From the NCBI RefSeq assembly GCF_018219155.1, contig NZ_CP056123.1:620001-684000 (forward strand): a DNA stretch of 64,000 bases, given 5' to 3'. Position 1 is the first letter of the stretch. The number at the start of each line of letters is the position of its first letter. Position numbers and translations under genes: made by a program. This DNA is from Moritella sp. 24 (lineage in GTDB: Bacteria > Pseudomonadota > Gammaproteobacteria > Enterobacterales > Moritellaceae). Under the pieces are notes generated by a model. That model ran no database searches, was not told the DNA's origin, and was given only the letters and a program-made list of their open reading frames with translations. Shown one piece after another: positions 34,343 to 45,788 of this stretch.

Positions 34343-35356
34343 TTACTGAGTAACAGCATTACGCCATTCTTTAACCCAAGATTTGCGTGATTCAGCCACT
34401 TCTTCAGGTGTGAATTCAAGGGTTTTTGCTGGGGTGATTAATTTATCGAATTCACTTGGTAGTGCTGCCGCTTGTTTTGCTGGTAGCATCCAGTTACCTG
34501 TTGCGATCACATCTTGGAATGCTGGCGTTAGTACAAATGCCATAAATTGATCTGCAAGTTTCGGATTTGCTGCATCTTTCAAACGAGCTACAACTTCTGT
34601 TTGTTGGTAGTGACCTTCACTAAACTCTGCTGCTTTATATTTGAATTCTTTCTCTGCAACCATGTGGTAAGCCGGTGATGTGGTATAGCTTAATACCATA
34701 TCCGCTTCGCCCTTTAAGAACATGCCGTATGCTTGGCTCCAACCTTTTGTGATCGTCACTGTTTTATCTGCAATTTGTTGCCATGCTTGTGGTGCTTTAT
34801 CACCGTAAACGGCTTTAACCCATAACATGAGCCCTAGACCAGGTGTGCTGGTACGTGGATCTTGATAGATAATGTTGAGATCTTTACGCTCAACCAGTTC
34901 AGCCAAACTCGCTGGTGGATTTGCTAGTTTTTCACTGTCGTAGATAAATGCAAAGTGGCCATAATCGAATGGAATAAAGTATTTATTTGTCCATGCATTT
35001 GGCAATGATAGTACGCTGGTATCTTGCTGGTGCGGTGCAAGCAGTTTAGTTTTTTCTGCTTCAGCCATTAGGTTGTTGTCTAGACCTAATAATATATCAG
35101 CCTTGGTGTACTTACCTTCTAGTTTTACGCGGTTAAGAATACTCACACCATCTTCAAGCGCAACTAAATTAAGTTCGCAATTACACTCCGCCTCAAATGC
35201 TGTTTTTACTTTTGGACCCGGTCCCCAATCTGACGCAAATGAATCATAGGTATACACATTTAATACAGGCTTATCGGCTGCGTTAGCCAGTGGTGTTGTT
35301 AGTGCGGGTAATAGCAGGGCAGTACAAAGAGTTAATTTTTTGATAGTGTGCTTCAC
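34343..35356 (-). CDS. thiB: Thiamine-binding periplasmic protein
   Basis: A 337-residue periplasmic binding protein. The signal peptide ends ANA-ADK; mature domain has LNVYTYDSFASDWGPGPKVK, ADILLGLDNNL, IPFDYGHFAFIYD, and WSQAYGMFLKGEADMVLSYT, all TbpA/ThiB features. The start is GTG 35356, with AGGAG six bases ahead; the ATG at 35380 lies further upstream with no better signal. It heads the operon, immediately downstream of a TPP riboswitch. Confidence 0.93.
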   Translation of the reverse strand: MKHTIKKLTLCTALLLPALTTPLANAADKPVLNVYTYDSFASDWGPGPKVKTAFEAECNCELNLVALEDGVSILNRVKLEGKYTKADILLGLDNNLMAEAEKTKLLAPHQQDTSVLSLPNAWTNKYFIPFDYGHFAFIYDSEKLANPPASLAELVERKDLNIIYQDPRTSTPGLGLMLWVKAVYGDKAPQAWQQIADKTVTITKGWSQAYGMFLKGEADMVLSYTTSPAYHMVAEKEFKYKAAEFSEGHYQQTEVVARLKDAANPKLADQFMAFVLTPAFQDVIATGNWMLPAKQAAALPSEFDKLITPAKTLEFTPEEVAESRKSWVKEWRNAVTQ

Positions 35357-35402
35357 GGTTACTCCTAGAATGTGAAGCATAGAACTTATGACTCAGTTGG
35401 TC

Positions 35403-35500
35403 GAATCTCATTCCTATGCCAGCATTATCTGGTTCAAGTTATTACGGGTGTTATCTCAGCCACGCTGACTCTTCAATGAAAAGTCTGGTAGCACCCCGAT
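35403..35500 (-). promoter_or_regulatory. TPP riboswitch (THI element) for thiBPQ
   Basis: Read on the minus strand: CGGGGTGC opens the element, then GGCTGAGATAACACCCG is the conserved pyrimidine-sensor loop, and AACTTGAACC, AGATAATGCTGGC and ATAGGAATGAGA complete the pyrophosphate-sensor side. Order and sequences match the THI-box. TPP binding should turn down thiB expression. It ends about 47 bases before the thiB GTG. Confidence 0.95.
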
Positions 35501-35691
35501 GAGTGAGCGCACATTGTATTTTTATTTGTTCTAAAGTGCTAGTTAATTATTAGGGCGAAAATAGCTATGTTGATCGCATTATTACTCTTCAATAGCCCGA
35601 GTTAATAAATGATGACTATACTAATAAAAAGAGACGAATTAGTCATAGATTCGAATCATTTATAAACTATAGCAACAAGAGGGATATTGAT

Positions 35692-35982
35692 GTGCTAAAA
35701 GCTAACTTGGAACGACGCAGTTATCATCGAATGTTAATCGATTCGCCAGTTCAAATAACCGATGAACAACAAAATGTAACTGCTATCTGCCGTGATTTAA
35801 GTGCCAGTGGGATGTCTTTAGATATATCTGATAGTTATTTCTCTTTGAATGACAATGTCAGTATCTTTTTACCTACAGGGGATACGCGAGTACCACCTTT
35901 GCAGGCTGAAGCAAAAGTCACGCGCATTGAACACAGTAGCGATGTTTATCAAATAGGTGTCGAATTTATTAATTTCACATAA
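35692..35982 (+). CDS. PilZ-domain c-di-GMP-binding protein
   Basis: A 96-residue single-domain PilZ protein. The c-di-GMP motifs are visible: RRSYHR at residues 8-13 (RxxxR) and DLSASG near 38-43 (D/NxSxxG). GTG 35692 is the start, after AGAGGGATAT. Stand-alone PilZ proteins act as c-di-GMP receptors on motility or other outputs. It could serve the GGDEF genes in this window, which is inference. Confidence 0.9.
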   Translation: MLKANLERRSYHRMLIDSPVQITDEQQNVTAICRDLSASGMSLDISDSYFSLNDNVSIFLPTGDTRVPPLQAEAKVTRIEHSSDVYQIGVEFINFT

Positions 35983-36007
35983 TGAAAATTATTGATATTA
36001 GAATACT

Positions 36008-36047
36008 AAAAAGGCCGATAGTGAATATATCATCTATCGGCCTTTTT
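36008..36047. terminator. Bidirectional terminator between PilZ and leuB
   Basis: AAAAAGGCCGATAG and CTATCGGCCTTTTT form a long stem. Runs of A and T on both sides make it active for either strand. Confidence 0.9.
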
Positions 36048-36050
36048 GCG

Positions 36051-36085
36051 ATTAACACCAATCGAAATGAAATTGACGGCGTTAA
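36051..36085. repeat. Inverted repeat at the leuB 3' end
   Basis: ATTAACACC and GGCGTTAAT pair with one mismatch around 17 bases. It lies just after the leuB stop on the minus strand and resembles other short intergenic repeats here that start with an ACCAA core. Its role is not known. Confidence 0.4.
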
Positions 36086-36096
36086 TCTAGAGGGAA

Positions 36097-37209
<1,113 letters not shown>

Positions 37210-37230
37210 CTATTTATTATTAAATTACTA

Positions 37231-38796
37231 TTATTGATTTTGTTTTTTAAGTTTCTGTTGCTCTACCGCATTTGCGCGATGGATATTATTCATTACGTGA
37301 ATATAAGCCAGCGCAGAAGATTCAATGATATCTGTCGCTAGACCGATACCGTGGAATTTACGACCTTCATATGTAGCCACTATATCTACTTGACCTAATG
37401 CGTCTTTACCTTCACCTTTTGCGGTAATGTGGTAATCAGCGATATCAATATCAAAGCCAGAGATACGGCTTAAACATTTATAAACTGCATCAACAGGACC
37501 ATTACCAATCGCGGCTTCGGTTGTTGATTGCGTCTCGTCGTTTGTGGCTAATTGCGATTTTAAGCAAATAGTAGCTGTCGCTGTTACGCCTGAACCAGAC
37601 TGGACGCTGAGATAATCTAATTTAAAGTGTTCTTCATCTTCGTGTAAATTATTAAAGAAAACTAAGGCTTCAAGATCATAATCGAATACTTGACCTTTTT
37701 TGTCTGCAAGCTGCAGGAAGCTTTCGTATAGTTCATCAAGGCTATAATCATTATCACTATAACCAAGCTCAGCCATACGGTGTTTGATGACGTGACGGCC
37801 TGAACGCGATGTCAGGTTTAGTTTATTTTGAGTTAAGCCTATGCTTTCTGGAGTCATGATTTCATAGGTATTTTTAGCTTTTAACATGCCGTCTTGGTGA
37901 ATACCTGATGAATGTGAAAATGCATTACCACCGACAATCGCTTTATTGCTCTGTACTGGCATGTTGCATAACTGGCTAACAAGCTGGCTGGTACGGTAAA
38001 TTTCTTGTGGATTGATATTAGTCGTTTTACCTAATAAATCTTGACGTGTATGCAAGATCATCGCAATTTCTTCTAACGAACAGTTACCTGCTCGTTCACC
38101 GATGCCATTGATAGTACATTCAATTTGACGTGCGCCTTGTTCTACTGCTGCAATTGAGTTTGCGACAGACAAGCCAAGATCATCATGGCAATGCACAGAG
38201 ATAACAGCTTGATCTATATTAGGAACGCGATTAAATAGATTAGTAATGATGCCACCAAATTGTGATGGCACAGTGTAACCAACAGTATCTGGAATATTAA
38301 TCGTGGTAGCACCTGCTTTAATCGCTTCTTCTACCATGCGGCATAAGTTATCGATTGGTGTACGACCTGCATCTTCACACGAAAATTCAACATCATCAGT
38401 ATATTTACGTGCGTGTTTGATTGCATGACGGCCCATCCCTAGTACGTCATCAAAGCTACGCTTTAACTTACTTTGTACATGGATATCAGAAGTCGATATA
38501 AAGGTGTGAATACGGAAGTCTTTCGCGACAGACAGCGCTTGGCCTGCAGCATCAATATCTTTTTCAAGAGCGCGAGACAGTGCACACACGCGACTGTTTT
38601 TAATATTACGTGCGATAGTTTGTACTGACTCAAAATCACCAGGTGATGAAATTGGAAAACCAACTTCCATTACATCAACACCTAAACGCTCAAGCGCGAA
38701 GGCGATTTGTAATTTTTCTTTTACGGTTAAGCTTGCAGATAATGCTTGCTCTCCATCCCTTAAGGTCGTATCAAAAATAATAACCTGGTCTGACAT
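37231..38796 (-). CDS. leuA: 2-isopropylmalate synthase
   Basis: A 521-residue enzyme that condenses acetyl-CoA with 2-oxoisovalerate in the first committed step of leucine synthesis. [20 protein letters not shown] opens the TIM barrel, with [20 protein letters not shown] and [20 protein letters not shown] as catalytic and metal-binding parts. The C-terminal leucine-regulatory domain starts near residue 395. Length matches E. coli LeuA (523). A sigma70-like promoter lies about 75 bases upstream; no leucine-rich leader peptide was seen. Confidence 0.97.
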   Translation of the reverse strand: MSDQVIIFDTTLRDGEQALSASLTVKEKLQIAFALERLGVDVMEVGFPISSPGDFESVQTIARNIKNSRVCALSRALEKDIDAAGQALSVAKDFRIHTFISTSDIHVQSKLKRSFDDVLGMGRHAIKHARKYTDDVEFSCEDAGRTPIDNLCRMVEEAIKAGATTINIPDTVGYTVPSQFGGIITNLFNRVPNIDQAVISVHCHDDLGLSVANSIAAVEQGARQIECTINGIGERAGNCSLEEIAMILHTRQDLLGKTTNINPQEIYRTSQLVSQLCNMPVQSNKAIVGGNAFSHSSGIHQDGMLKAKNTYEIMTPESIGLTQNKLNLTSRSGRHVIKHRMAELGYSDNDYSLDELYESFLQLADKKGQVFDYDLEALVFFNNLHEDEEHFKLDYLSVQSGSGVTATATICLKSQLATNDETQSTTEAAIGNGPVDAVYKCLSRISGFDIDIADYHITAKGEGKDALGQVDIVATYEGRKFHGIGLATDIIESSALAYIHVMNNIHRANAVEQQKLKKQNQ

Positions 38797-38869
38797 TATG
38801 AATCCTTCAATTGCCGTTATATAAATGTGCTTTAGCCATCTATATGTATAAATTAATTTTATGTCTTAA

Positions 38870-38898
38870 TCTTTACAGGCTTGGTTGTTTTTTGTCAA
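38870..38898 (-). promoter_or_regulatory. Candidate leuA promoter
   Basis: On the minus strand a perfect -35 TTGACA (38893-38898) is followed by 17 bases and TAAAGA as -10 (38870-38875). The start codon is about 74 bases downstream. Confidence 0.5.
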
Positions 38899-39089
38899 TT
38901 AATTTATGGCGAAGTGAGTGGTTGATATTGGGTGTTGGGGTGACTTAGTTTGAGCTCGTATATGTACAGATAGGGGAAAAAGCTTGTTTTTATAGGGGTA
39001 ATTTCACATTGCCTTTATTATGCCGGAATATTAGACCTTTTCTTGATCTATGCCACACTTAAAATAGGTTTTTGATCATGAGGTGGTTT

Positions 39090-39239
39090 ATGTTATTTAA
39101 AAATGAAAATGGTGAAATGGTTGAGCTTGCCGATGACTTAACATTGAAAGAGTTAACCGAGATGGGGATTGATATTTCCTTAGTAGAGAATGACTGCGAT
39201 GAGCCACTCGATAGTTGGTCACATTTAGCTAATCATTAG
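39090..39239 (+). CDS. Small acidic 49-residue ORF
   Basis: A short ORF of 49 codons with ATG 39090 and a GAGGTGG Shine-Dalgarno at about 6 bases. The product is soluble and acidic (MLFKNENGEMVELADDLTLK at the start, ending LDSWSHLANH). The protein-like composition and the Shine-Dalgarno support coding. No family is recognised. It sits alone in the leuA-ligase gap, on the opposite strand from leuA. Confidence 0.55.
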   Translation: MLFKNENGEMVELADDLTLKELTEMGIDISLVENDCDEPLDSWSHLANH

Positions 39240-39443
39240 ATATGATTAATGCCTCAAAATGTTGTTAATTGCGGCGATAAGTTCTCGTTTTTAATTAAAA
39301 TGCCGTTATTATTCGCTTTTTTTGTGTTAAATAGGTTATAAAATCCTCATTTATTTTACAAATGATATTTTACAGGCTACCCTCTCGGGCTTACAACTGT
39401 AAGCCGAGTCGAATTCGCGCCAGCATTAACATGAGAAATAGAC

Positions 39444-41252
39444 ATGAGTCAGCATTTCGTAAATCAGATCCTAGATAGGATTGAAAAGTACCAAGACAAA
39501 ACAGCCCTTAAGAGTAAGACTAAAGCTGGCTGGGATCGTATCAGCTGGAAGCAGATGGGTGAAAGAATAGAAGGGCTTGCAAATAATCTATTAAGCCGCG
39601 GCCTTCAAGTTCAAGAAAAAGTGGGTATTTGGTCAAACAACTTACCAGAGTGGACTATTGCCGATCTAGCTCTACAGCAGTGTCGTGCTGTATCTGTGCC
39701 ACTGTATCCAAGTAGCACGTCATCACAAGCAGAATATATCATTAATGATGCGAGTATTACTTGTATGTTTATTGGTGATAAAGCAGAGCTAAAACTAGCA
39801 CTGCCATTATTAGATAAATGTGAATCATTAACGTCACTTATTGTTTTCTCTTCGGCTGTCACGTTACCTGATGACCCGCGTGTTGTTGCGTATGCTGATA
39901 TGCTCGAGTTTACGCCTGGTAGCTCATCATCAATGGCACTTTCACTGCGTATTGAACAAGCTAAAAAGGATGATCTAGTTACCTTGATTTATACATCAGG
40001 TACTACTGGCGAACCTAAAGGTGTGATGCTTGATTATACAAATATCCAGTCTGCGTTAGCATTTAATGAACCTGAAACGCGTTTAGAAGAAGATGATGTG
40101 TCATTGGCATTTTTACCGCTAAGTCATGTGTTTGAACGTATTTGGACGTTTAATGCGTTATTTTGGGGTGCTGAAAATACATATTTGAAAGATCCAGCCC
40201 GTATTCAAAAAGCATTAACAGACACACAACCAACAGTGATGTGTGCAGTTCCGCGTCTGTATGAAAAAATTCATACTACGATGATGAATAAAGTAGAAAA
40301 TGCCCCGACAGCACGTAAAAAATTATTCCATTGGGCTGTTGGTATTGGTAAAAAATGCTTTGAAGTTAAGCAAGCAGGTAAGTCTGTTTCGCCATTATTA
40401 CAACTGCAGCATGCGATTGCTGATAAGTTAGTCTTCAGCAAATTACGCGCTGTATTTGGTGGCAAGGTACGTTTCTTCCCTTGTTCAGGTGCGAAGCTTG
40501 ATGATGAAGTAAATTTATTCTTCCAATCGATTGGTATTCATCTTAAATATGGTTACGGCATGACAGAAACTGTTGCGACAGTTAGTTGTTATTCTAAAAA
40601 TTATAAATTAGGGTCTATTGGCTCTGTGTTACCGGGTATTGAAGTCAAATTAGGTCATGAAAATGAAATTCTGATCAAAAGCCCGACTGTAATGCGTGGT
40701 TACTTTAACAAGCCTGAAGAAACAGCAAAAACCTTCGAGGGTGAGTGGCTAAAAACGGGTGATGCGGGTGCGATTGATGAAAATGGTTATTTGTATATTA
40801 CTGACCGTTTAAAAGACTTAATGAAAACAGAGTGCGGTAAGTATATTGCACCACAGCTAATTGAAGGCACATTGGGTCGCGATCGTTTCATTGAACAAGT
40901 TGCTGTATTTGCTGATGCAAGAAAGTATGCGTCAGCCTTGATTGTTCCAGCACAGGAAGCGATCGAAGAGCATGCAAAAACACTTAATTTGAAATATGAA
41001 TCATATGTTGAGTTACTCAAGCATACCAAGATTGTTGAATTGCTTGATGAGCGTGTTAAAGAGATGCAAAAAGAGCTTGCTAAGTTTGAGCAAGTGAAGA
41101 AATTTAAGTTGATGGCATCGCCTTTTACAAATGAGAAAGGTGAGCTAACGCCAACACTTAAGCTAAAGCGTAAGGTGATTCAACAGCGCTACAGTAGTTT
41201 AATTGAAAGTATGTATAGCACTGTTAAAAAAGGAAAAAATGCCAAGCATTAA
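39444..41252 (+). CDS. AMP-dependent long-chain acyl-CoA synthetase
   Basis: A 602-residue ANL-superfamily enzyme. Key motifs: LIYTSGTTGEPKGVML (P-loop, about residues 177-192), YGYGMTET, TGDAGAIDENGYLYITDRLKDLMKT (A8 hinge region), and KTECGKYIAPQLIE. It resembles long, eukaryote-like fatty acyl-CoA ligases rather than E. coli FadD. It activates fatty acids to acyl-CoA via acyl-AMP. Its chain-length preference is not readable. Monocistronic, ending in a terminator. Confidence 0.92.
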   Translation: MSQHFVNQILDRIEKYQDKTALKSKTKAGWDRISWKQMGERIEGLANNLLSRGLQVQEKVGIWSNNLPEWTIADLALQQCRAVSVPLYPSSTSSQAEYIINDASITCMFIGDKAELKLALPLLDKCESLTSLIVFSSAVTLPDDPRVVAYADMLEFTPGSSSSMALSLRIEQAKKDDLVTLIYTSGTTGEPKGVMLDYTNIQSALAFNEPETRLEEDDVSLAFLPLSHVFERIWTFNALFWGAENTYLKDPARIQKALTDTQPTVMCAVPRLYEKIHTTMMNKVENAPTARKKLFHWAVGIGKKCFEVKQAGKSVSPLLQLQHAIADKLVFSKLRAVFGGKVRFFPCSGAKLDDEVNLFFQSIGIHLKYGYGMTETVATVSCYSKNYKLGSIGSVLPGIEVKLGHENEILIKSPTVMRGYFNKPEETAKTFEGEWLKTGDAGAIDENGYLYITDRLKDLMKTECGKYIAPQLIEGTLGRDRFIEQVAVFADARKYASALIVPAQEAIEEHAKTLNLKYESYVELLKHTKIVELLDERVKEMQKELAKFEQVKKFKLMASPFTNEKGELTPTLKLKRKVIQQRYSSLIESMYSTVKKGKNAKH

Positions 41253-41272
41253 GCCTTAGTATTTATTCTATA

Positions 41273-41318
41273 TAATCCCGTTGTGCATTTTTATTGAATG
41301 ACAGCGGGATTTTTATTT
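41273..41318 (+). terminator. Intrinsic terminator of the acyl-CoA ligase gene
   Basis: ATCCCGTTGT pairs with ACAGCGGGAT around a loop of ~17 bases, followed by TTTTATTT. Confidence 0.75.
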
Positions 41319-41474
41319 CAGGGATCACACTTCTTACTGAGCAAAACTTTATAGCCCTAACACTTTCCTCTGTTTATTACTAAGCGTCGTCAATTATTCA
41401 CGCCATTGTTATTTTTCTGGACTAACCTTAACCTAATATGGGTAAGCAGATTGGTAACAACGGATAGTGCTAAT

Positions 41475-43115
41475 ATGAACAGGCTTAATACCAGAAACTC
41501 TTCACATCAATGGAATACAGTGATACGAACCTTAATTATAGGTAGTGGGTTACTTGTTCTATTTTCTTGCGTCTATTTTTTAGCGTTTTCAAGCGATACT
41601 TTGTGGTTCTTTTTGCTGGAGTTACGTCACATCGTTATTGAAACGCCTACTTACCTTGTTATTACCGCGATCGTCAGTGTGTTCAGTGTTATTTATATCT
41701 ACAAGACGTACAACTATCGGCGAGTCCTACGTCAAACTAATTTAGAGTTACACAGGTTGCAAGGGCAGCTTGTAGAGTTGGACCTGTCTGCCTATTTAGA
41801 CAATGGCACCGGGTTGGCTAATCGATTTAAATTTTTAGAAATGCTTGATACGGCAATGGCGGAAGGGCAAGGGAATACGGCCCTGTGTATTTTAGATTTA
41901 GATGACCTTAAAAATATCAATGACACACTCGGTCACCATGTTGGCGATCAAGTTATCTCTATTATCGCGCAGCGAATTAAACTGTCGTTAGAACATAACG
42001 ACAGTGCAGACATCTTTGAAACGCATATATTCCGCATTGGTGGAGATGAATTTGCCATTCTTATTAATGGCATTTCAGGTGCTAAAGATATCGCTCCTAT
42101 ATTGAAAAAATTACTTAAAAACATCCGTCGTAAAATCGAATTATCTGGTGAGAGGATATCGGTTGGGGTCAGTATAGGGGTCAGTATTAGTCCTGAACAC
42201 GGGACTTGCAGCGATTCGCTATTGAAAAAAGCCGATATGGCGATGTATAAGGTGAAAGAATCTGGAAAGCATGGCATTGCATTTTTTAAACCTGAATACC
42301 TTAGAGAACTAGAATATCGAGTGCATTTAGAGCAAGAGCTAACGCAAGCGATTCAACGTGGCGAATTTGAAATTTATTACCAACCTGTCATTGATATTGC
42401 GACAGAGAAAGAGCTTGGCTTTGAGGCGTTAATTCGTTGGCATCACCCTGTTAGAGGACTTGTGCCGCCTGATGATTTTATTCCTGTTGCAGAACAAACG
42501 GGATTGATTGTTCCTATGGGCAAGTGGATCATTCAGCAAGTGTGTAGCGATTTATCGTTATTGCAGGTAACGAATCCGGAATATTACATCGCGATTAATA
42601 TTGCTCCTCAACAATTGGCAGATCATGGCTTTGTACATCATGTTAGAAGTATTTTGGCTAGCCATTCTTTATCACCGAAACAGATTCATTTTGAGATTAC
42701 TGAAACGACATTAATGAATGCTGACAGTGATAATTTAGGTGTGTTACGTGAATTAAATAATTTAGGTATTAAATTGTGGATTGACGATTTTGGTACTGGT
42801 TACTCTTCATTTAGTTATCTACACAAGTTCCAATTCTATGGGATCAAGCTAGATCGCAGTTTCATAGAAGGGGTTGTCGATTCGGAACGTAGTCAAAATA
42901 TCGTTAAAGGTATTTGTGCTATGGGGGATGCATTGAAGCTTGAATTACTTGGTGAGGGAATTGAACAACCTGAGCAAGCTGAATTTTTATTAAAGCAAGG
43001 TTGTTTTAAAGTGCAAGGTTATTGGTATGCAAAACCGATGTCATTGCCGACATTAAACATGTGGTTAGCAAATAGAAATGAAAATGTTGCCATTGATGTT
43101 ATTGATCAAGCGTAA
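41475..43115 (+). CDS. GGDEF-EAL bifunctional c-di-GMP protein
   Basis: A 546-residue inner-membrane protein. Two N-terminal helices (about residues 18-38 and 50-72) are followed by a short coiled region. The GGDEF domain has FRIGGDEFAILI intact, with DLDDLKNINDTLGHH. The EAL domain has FEALIRWHHP intact and conserved INIAPQQL, ITETTLM, DDFGTGYSSF, KLDRSFIEG and LGEGIEQPEQ. Both activities are therefore possible. ATG 41475 is the first in-frame ATG and is preferred over TTG 41406. Confidence 0.9.
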   Translation: MNRLNTRNSSHQWNTVIRTLIIGSGLLVLFSCVYFLAFSSDTLWFFLLELRHIVIETPTYLVITAIVSVFSVIYIYKTYNYRRVLRQTNLELHRLQGQLVELDLSAYLDNGTGLANRFKFLEMLDTAMAEGQGNTALCILDLDDLKNINDTLGHHVGDQVISIIAQRIKLSLEHNDSADIFETHIFRIGGDEFAILINGISGAKDIAPILKKLLKNIRRKIELSGERISVGVSIGVSISPEHGTCSDSLLKKADMAMYKVKESGKHGIAFFKPEYLRELEYRVHLEQELTQAIQRGEFEIYYQPVIDIATEKELGFEALIRWHHPVRGLVPPDDFIPVAEQTGLIVPMGKWIIQQVCSDLSLLQVTNPEYYIAINIAPQQLADHGFVHHVRSILASHSLSPKQIHFEITETTLMNADSDNLGVLRELNNLGIKLWIDDFGTGYSSFSYLHKFQFYGIKLDRSFIEGVVDSERSQNIVKGICAMGDALKLELLGEGIEQPEQAEFLLKQGCFKVQGYWYAKPMSLPTLNMWLANRNENVAIDVIDQA

Positions 43116-43194
43116 ACATCGTTAAATATATTTCATATTTTAGTGATAGTTTGAATGACCTTTTTTATTTATGTCTCATCATGTTGTGCTTGAT

Positions 43195-43239
43195 ATACCA
43201 ATGGTGAGAATTATTTATTTAAAATCAATTGCTTGGTAT
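43195..43239. repeat. 45-bp inverted intergenic element (ATACCAA...TTGGTAT)
   Basis: ATACCAA and TTGGTAT delimit a 45-base segment. It is followed by T8, so a hairpin here would act as a terminator. The same ends and the same total length occur at 55236-55280. Confidence 0.6.
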
Positions 43240-43410
43240 CTTTTTTTTGTTGATTTACCCCATATTTAAGACTGAAAAATATCGTTATTAGTGATAATGA
43301 CGATTTTTTTTGATATTTAATTTCTCATATCACTTTTAAAGATGATTTTATTTTGTTAATTTCTATAAATAAACCAATAAAAATAAAGTTAAATCTAATT
43401 CAATGGGAAG

Positions 43411-43438
43411 TTTAAAGTTGTAATCAATTTGTTACAAT
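43411..43438 (+). promoter_or_regulatory. Candidate ilvI promoter
   Basis: TTTAAA (-35, 4 of 6), 16 bases, TACAAT (-10, 5 of 6). It is about 50 bases before the ilvI start. Confidence 0.4.
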
Positions 43439-43488
43439 GTGAACAGTTGTCAAACTAGAATTAGGATATGGGCCGGGAGGGCCTGCTT

Positions 43489-45216
43489 ATGGAAATGTTG
43501 TCTGGTGCCGAAATGGTAATCCGCTCACTGGAAGATGAGGGTATTGAGCATATCTTCGGTTATCCTGGTGGCTCTGTTCTTGATATTTATGATGCGTTAT
43601 TCGAATCAAGTCAAATTGAACATTTTTTAGTGCGTCATGAGCAAGCTGCAGTACATGCTGCAGATGGTTATGCACGTTCAACAGGGAAAGTTGGTACCGT
43701 CCTTGTAACATCAGGACCTGGTGCTACAAACTGTATTACTGGTATTGCAACAGCGTATATGGATTCAATTCCTCTAGTTGTATTATCAGGTCAGGTTCCG
43801 ACATCAATGATCGGTAATGATGCATTCCAAGAAACAGATATGATGGGCGTATCTCGTCCAGTCGTAAAACACAGTTTTTTATGTAAAACAGCTGCTGATA
43901 TTCCTGATGCAATCAAAAAAGCGTTTTACATCGCGTCAACAGGTCGTCCTGGGCCAGTTGTTATTGATTTGCCAAAAGATACACAAAACCCGTTAGCTAA
44001 ATTTCCGTACAAGTACCCTGAAAACGTTTCTATGCGTTCATATAACCCAGTTAAATCGGGTCATAAAGGGCAAGTACGTAAAGCTGTTAAAGCAATTTCA
44101 ACTGCTAAAAAACCAGTGTTATACGTTGGTGGTGGTGCTGTACTTGCTAATGCAGAAACGCAAGTATTGAAATTTGCAGAGCAGTTAAATCTACCCGTTA
44201 CAAATACCTTGATGGGGCTGGGTATATTCCCTGGCACACACCCTCAGAATATAGGTATGTTAGGTATGCACGGTACGTTCGAAGCGAATAAAACGATGCA
44301 TAACTCAGATCTAATTATCTGTTTAGGTGCACGTTTTGATGATCGTGTAACGAATGCGATTGATAAATTCTGCCCAGAAGCAAAAATCATCCATGTTGAC
44401 ATTGATCCGACATCAATCTCTAAAACAGTACATGCTGATATTCCTATTGTAGGTTCTATCGACGTCGTTGTTGAGCAGATGCTTGATATTATTGACGAGC
44501 TAGACGTAGTAGCGAATGAAGAAGAACGTGCGATTTGGTGGAAACAAGTTGATGGCTGGCGTACTAAGCAATGCTTAAGTTATGAAACTGGCACATCAAT
44601 TAAGCCGCAAGCTGCAATTCAAGCCTTGTATAAGCATACTGATGGTAAAGCTATTATTGCATCGGATGTTGGACAACATCAGATGTTTGGTGCTTTGTAT
44701 TACCCGTATGATAAGCCGCGCCAATGGATTAACTCTGGTGGTCTAGGTACGATGGGCTTTGGTTTCCCTGCTGCAATGGGTGCTAAAATTGCACACCCAG
44801 AAAAAGTAGTATGTTGTATCTCGGGTGATGGCTCTATTCAAATGAACATCCAAGAGTTATCAACGTGTCTACAGTATGGTATTGCCGTTAAGATTATAAC
44901 CCTGAATAACGGTGCATTAGGCATGGTTAAGCAGTGGCAGAAGATGTTCTATGATGGTCGTCACTCTCATTCTTATATGGAGTCTATGCCTGACTTTGTT
45001 AAATTAGCTGAAGCTTATCATCACGTTGGTATTCAAGTTAGTAAACCTGAAGATCTTGATAAAGCCTTTGCTGAATGTTTCTCGGAAGAAAATAAAAACC
45101 GTGTTGTATTCATGGATATCATTATTGATCCAGAAGAACATGTATATCCGATGCAAATCAAATACGGTGCAATGGACGATATGTATTTAAGTAAGACGGA
45201 GAAAACCACATCATGA
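43489..45216 (+). CDS. ilvI: Acetolactate synthase isozyme III large subunit
   Basis: A 575-residue thiamine-diphosphate enzyme for valine, leucine and isoleucine synthesis. The N-terminus [18 protein letters not shown] matches E. coli IlvI. The TPP glutamate is in [16 protein letters not shown], and the metal-binding [12 protein letters not shown]...[12 protein letters not shown] is in the C-terminal part. ATG 43489 is preferred over 43468: GGGAGG fits and the N-terminus equals the family's. Overlaps ilvH by four bases. Confidence 0.96.
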   Translation: MEMLSGAEMVIRSLEDEGIEHIFGYPGGSVLDIYDALFESSQIEHFLVRHEQAAVHAADGYARSTGKVGTVLVTSGPGATNCITGIATAYMDSIPLVVLSGQVPTSMIGNDAFQETDMMGVSRPVVKHSFLCKTAADIPDAIKKAFYIASTGRPGPVVIDLPKDTQNPLAKFPYKYPENVSMRSYNPVKSGHKGQVRKAVKAISTAKKPVLYVGGGAVLANAETQVLKFAEQLNLPVTNTLMGLGIFPGTHPQNIGMLGMHGTFEANKTMHNSDLIICLGARFDDRVTNAIDKFCPEAKIIHVDIDPTSISKTVHADIPIVGSIDVVVEQMLDIIDELDVVANEEERAIWWKQVDGWRTKQCLSYETGTSIKPQAAIQALYKHTDGKAIIASDVGQHQMFGALYYPYDKPRQWINSGGLGTMGFGFPAAMGAKIAHPEKVVCCISGDGSIQMNIQELSTCLQYGIAVKIITLNNGALGMVKQWQKMFYDGRHSHSYMESMPDFVKLAEAYHHVGIQVSKPEDLDKAFAECFSEENKNRVVFMDIIIDPEEHVYPMQIKYGAMDDMYLSKTEKTTS

Positions 45217-45707
45217 GACGTATAATTTCAATATTAACAGAAAATGAATCTGGTGCTTTGTCACGTATTGTTGGTCTGTTCTCACAACGTGGTTACAACA
45301 TTGAATCATTAACCGTTTCAACAACGGATGATGAAACATTATCGCGTTTGACGCTGGTAACAAACGGTGACCGTGCTGTTATCGAGCAAGTCATGAAGCA
45401 ACTTAACAAGCTTATTGATGTGTTAAAAGTAAGTGATCTTACTGAAGGCGCACATATTGAGCGTGAGTTGCTACTGATTAAAGTAAAGGCGGCTGGTTTT
45501 GTTCGTGCAGAAGTAAAACGCACGTCAGATATCTTCCGTGGTCAAATTGTTGATATTACAGATTCTCTTTATACAGTACAACTTGCAGGTGATAGCGATA
45601 AGCTTGACGCCTTCATCCAAACATTAGCGTCGCATACCGAGATTGTAGAAGTGGTGCGAAGTGGTGTTTGTGGTATCGCCCGCGGTGATCGTTGTTTAAA
45701 AGCATAA
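45213..45707 (+). CDS. ilvH: Acetolactate synthase small (regulatory) subunit
   Basis: A 164-residue regulatory subunit. The N-terminal ACT domain reads [20 protein letters not shown], with [15 protein letters not shown], which holds the valine-binding residues. The C-terminal domain ends with [14 protein letters not shown]. Length equals E. coli IlvH (163). ATGA overlap with ilvI. A terminator follows. Confidence 0.96.
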   Translation: MRRIISILTENESGALSRIVGLFSQRGYNIESLTVSTTDDETLSRLTLVTNGDRAVIEQVMKQLNKLIDVLKVSDLTEGAHIERELLLIKVKAAGFVRAEVKRTSDIFRGQIVDITDSLYTVQLAGDSDKLDAFIQTLASHTEIVEVVRSGVCGIARGDRCLKA

Positions 45708-45726
45708 TTTAGTTTTTGTATGAATC

Positions 45727-45762
45727 AAAAAAGCCAGTTCACTTATGAGCTGGCTTTTTATT
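45727..45762 (+). terminator. Intrinsic terminator of ilvIH
   Basis: AAAAAGCCAGTTCA pairs with TGAGCTGGCTTTTT around a 4-base loop. It is between convergent genes and A/T runs flank both sides. Confidence 0.9.
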
Positions 45763-45788
45763 TGGCATTATTTTATATTTGAGTCGCT

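Larger units (their letters stand above)
38797..39443. other. Divergent region between leuA and the acyl-CoA ligase gene
   Basis: A 647-base region. It holds the leuA promoter (38870-38898, minus strand), a 49-codon ORF on the plus strand (39090-39239) and an AT-rich stretch before the ligase gene. No leucine leader or T-box was recognised. Candidate elements are listed separately. Confidence 0.6.
43116..43488. other. AT-rich intergenic region before ilvIH
   Basis: A 373-base gap. It contains the 45-bp inverted element at 43195-43239, followed by T8, that may end the GGDEF-EAL transcript. The ilvI promoter lies at 43411-43438. The very AT-rich stretch in between may bind a global regulator such as Lrp or H-NS, as in E. 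coli ilvIH, but I could not locate specific sites. Confidence 0.55.

Noticed and set aside
41406-41474. TTG-led N-terminal extension of the GGDEF-EAL protein
   Set aside because: No Shine-Dalgarno before TTG 41406; the first ATG at 41475 gives a normal N-terminus.
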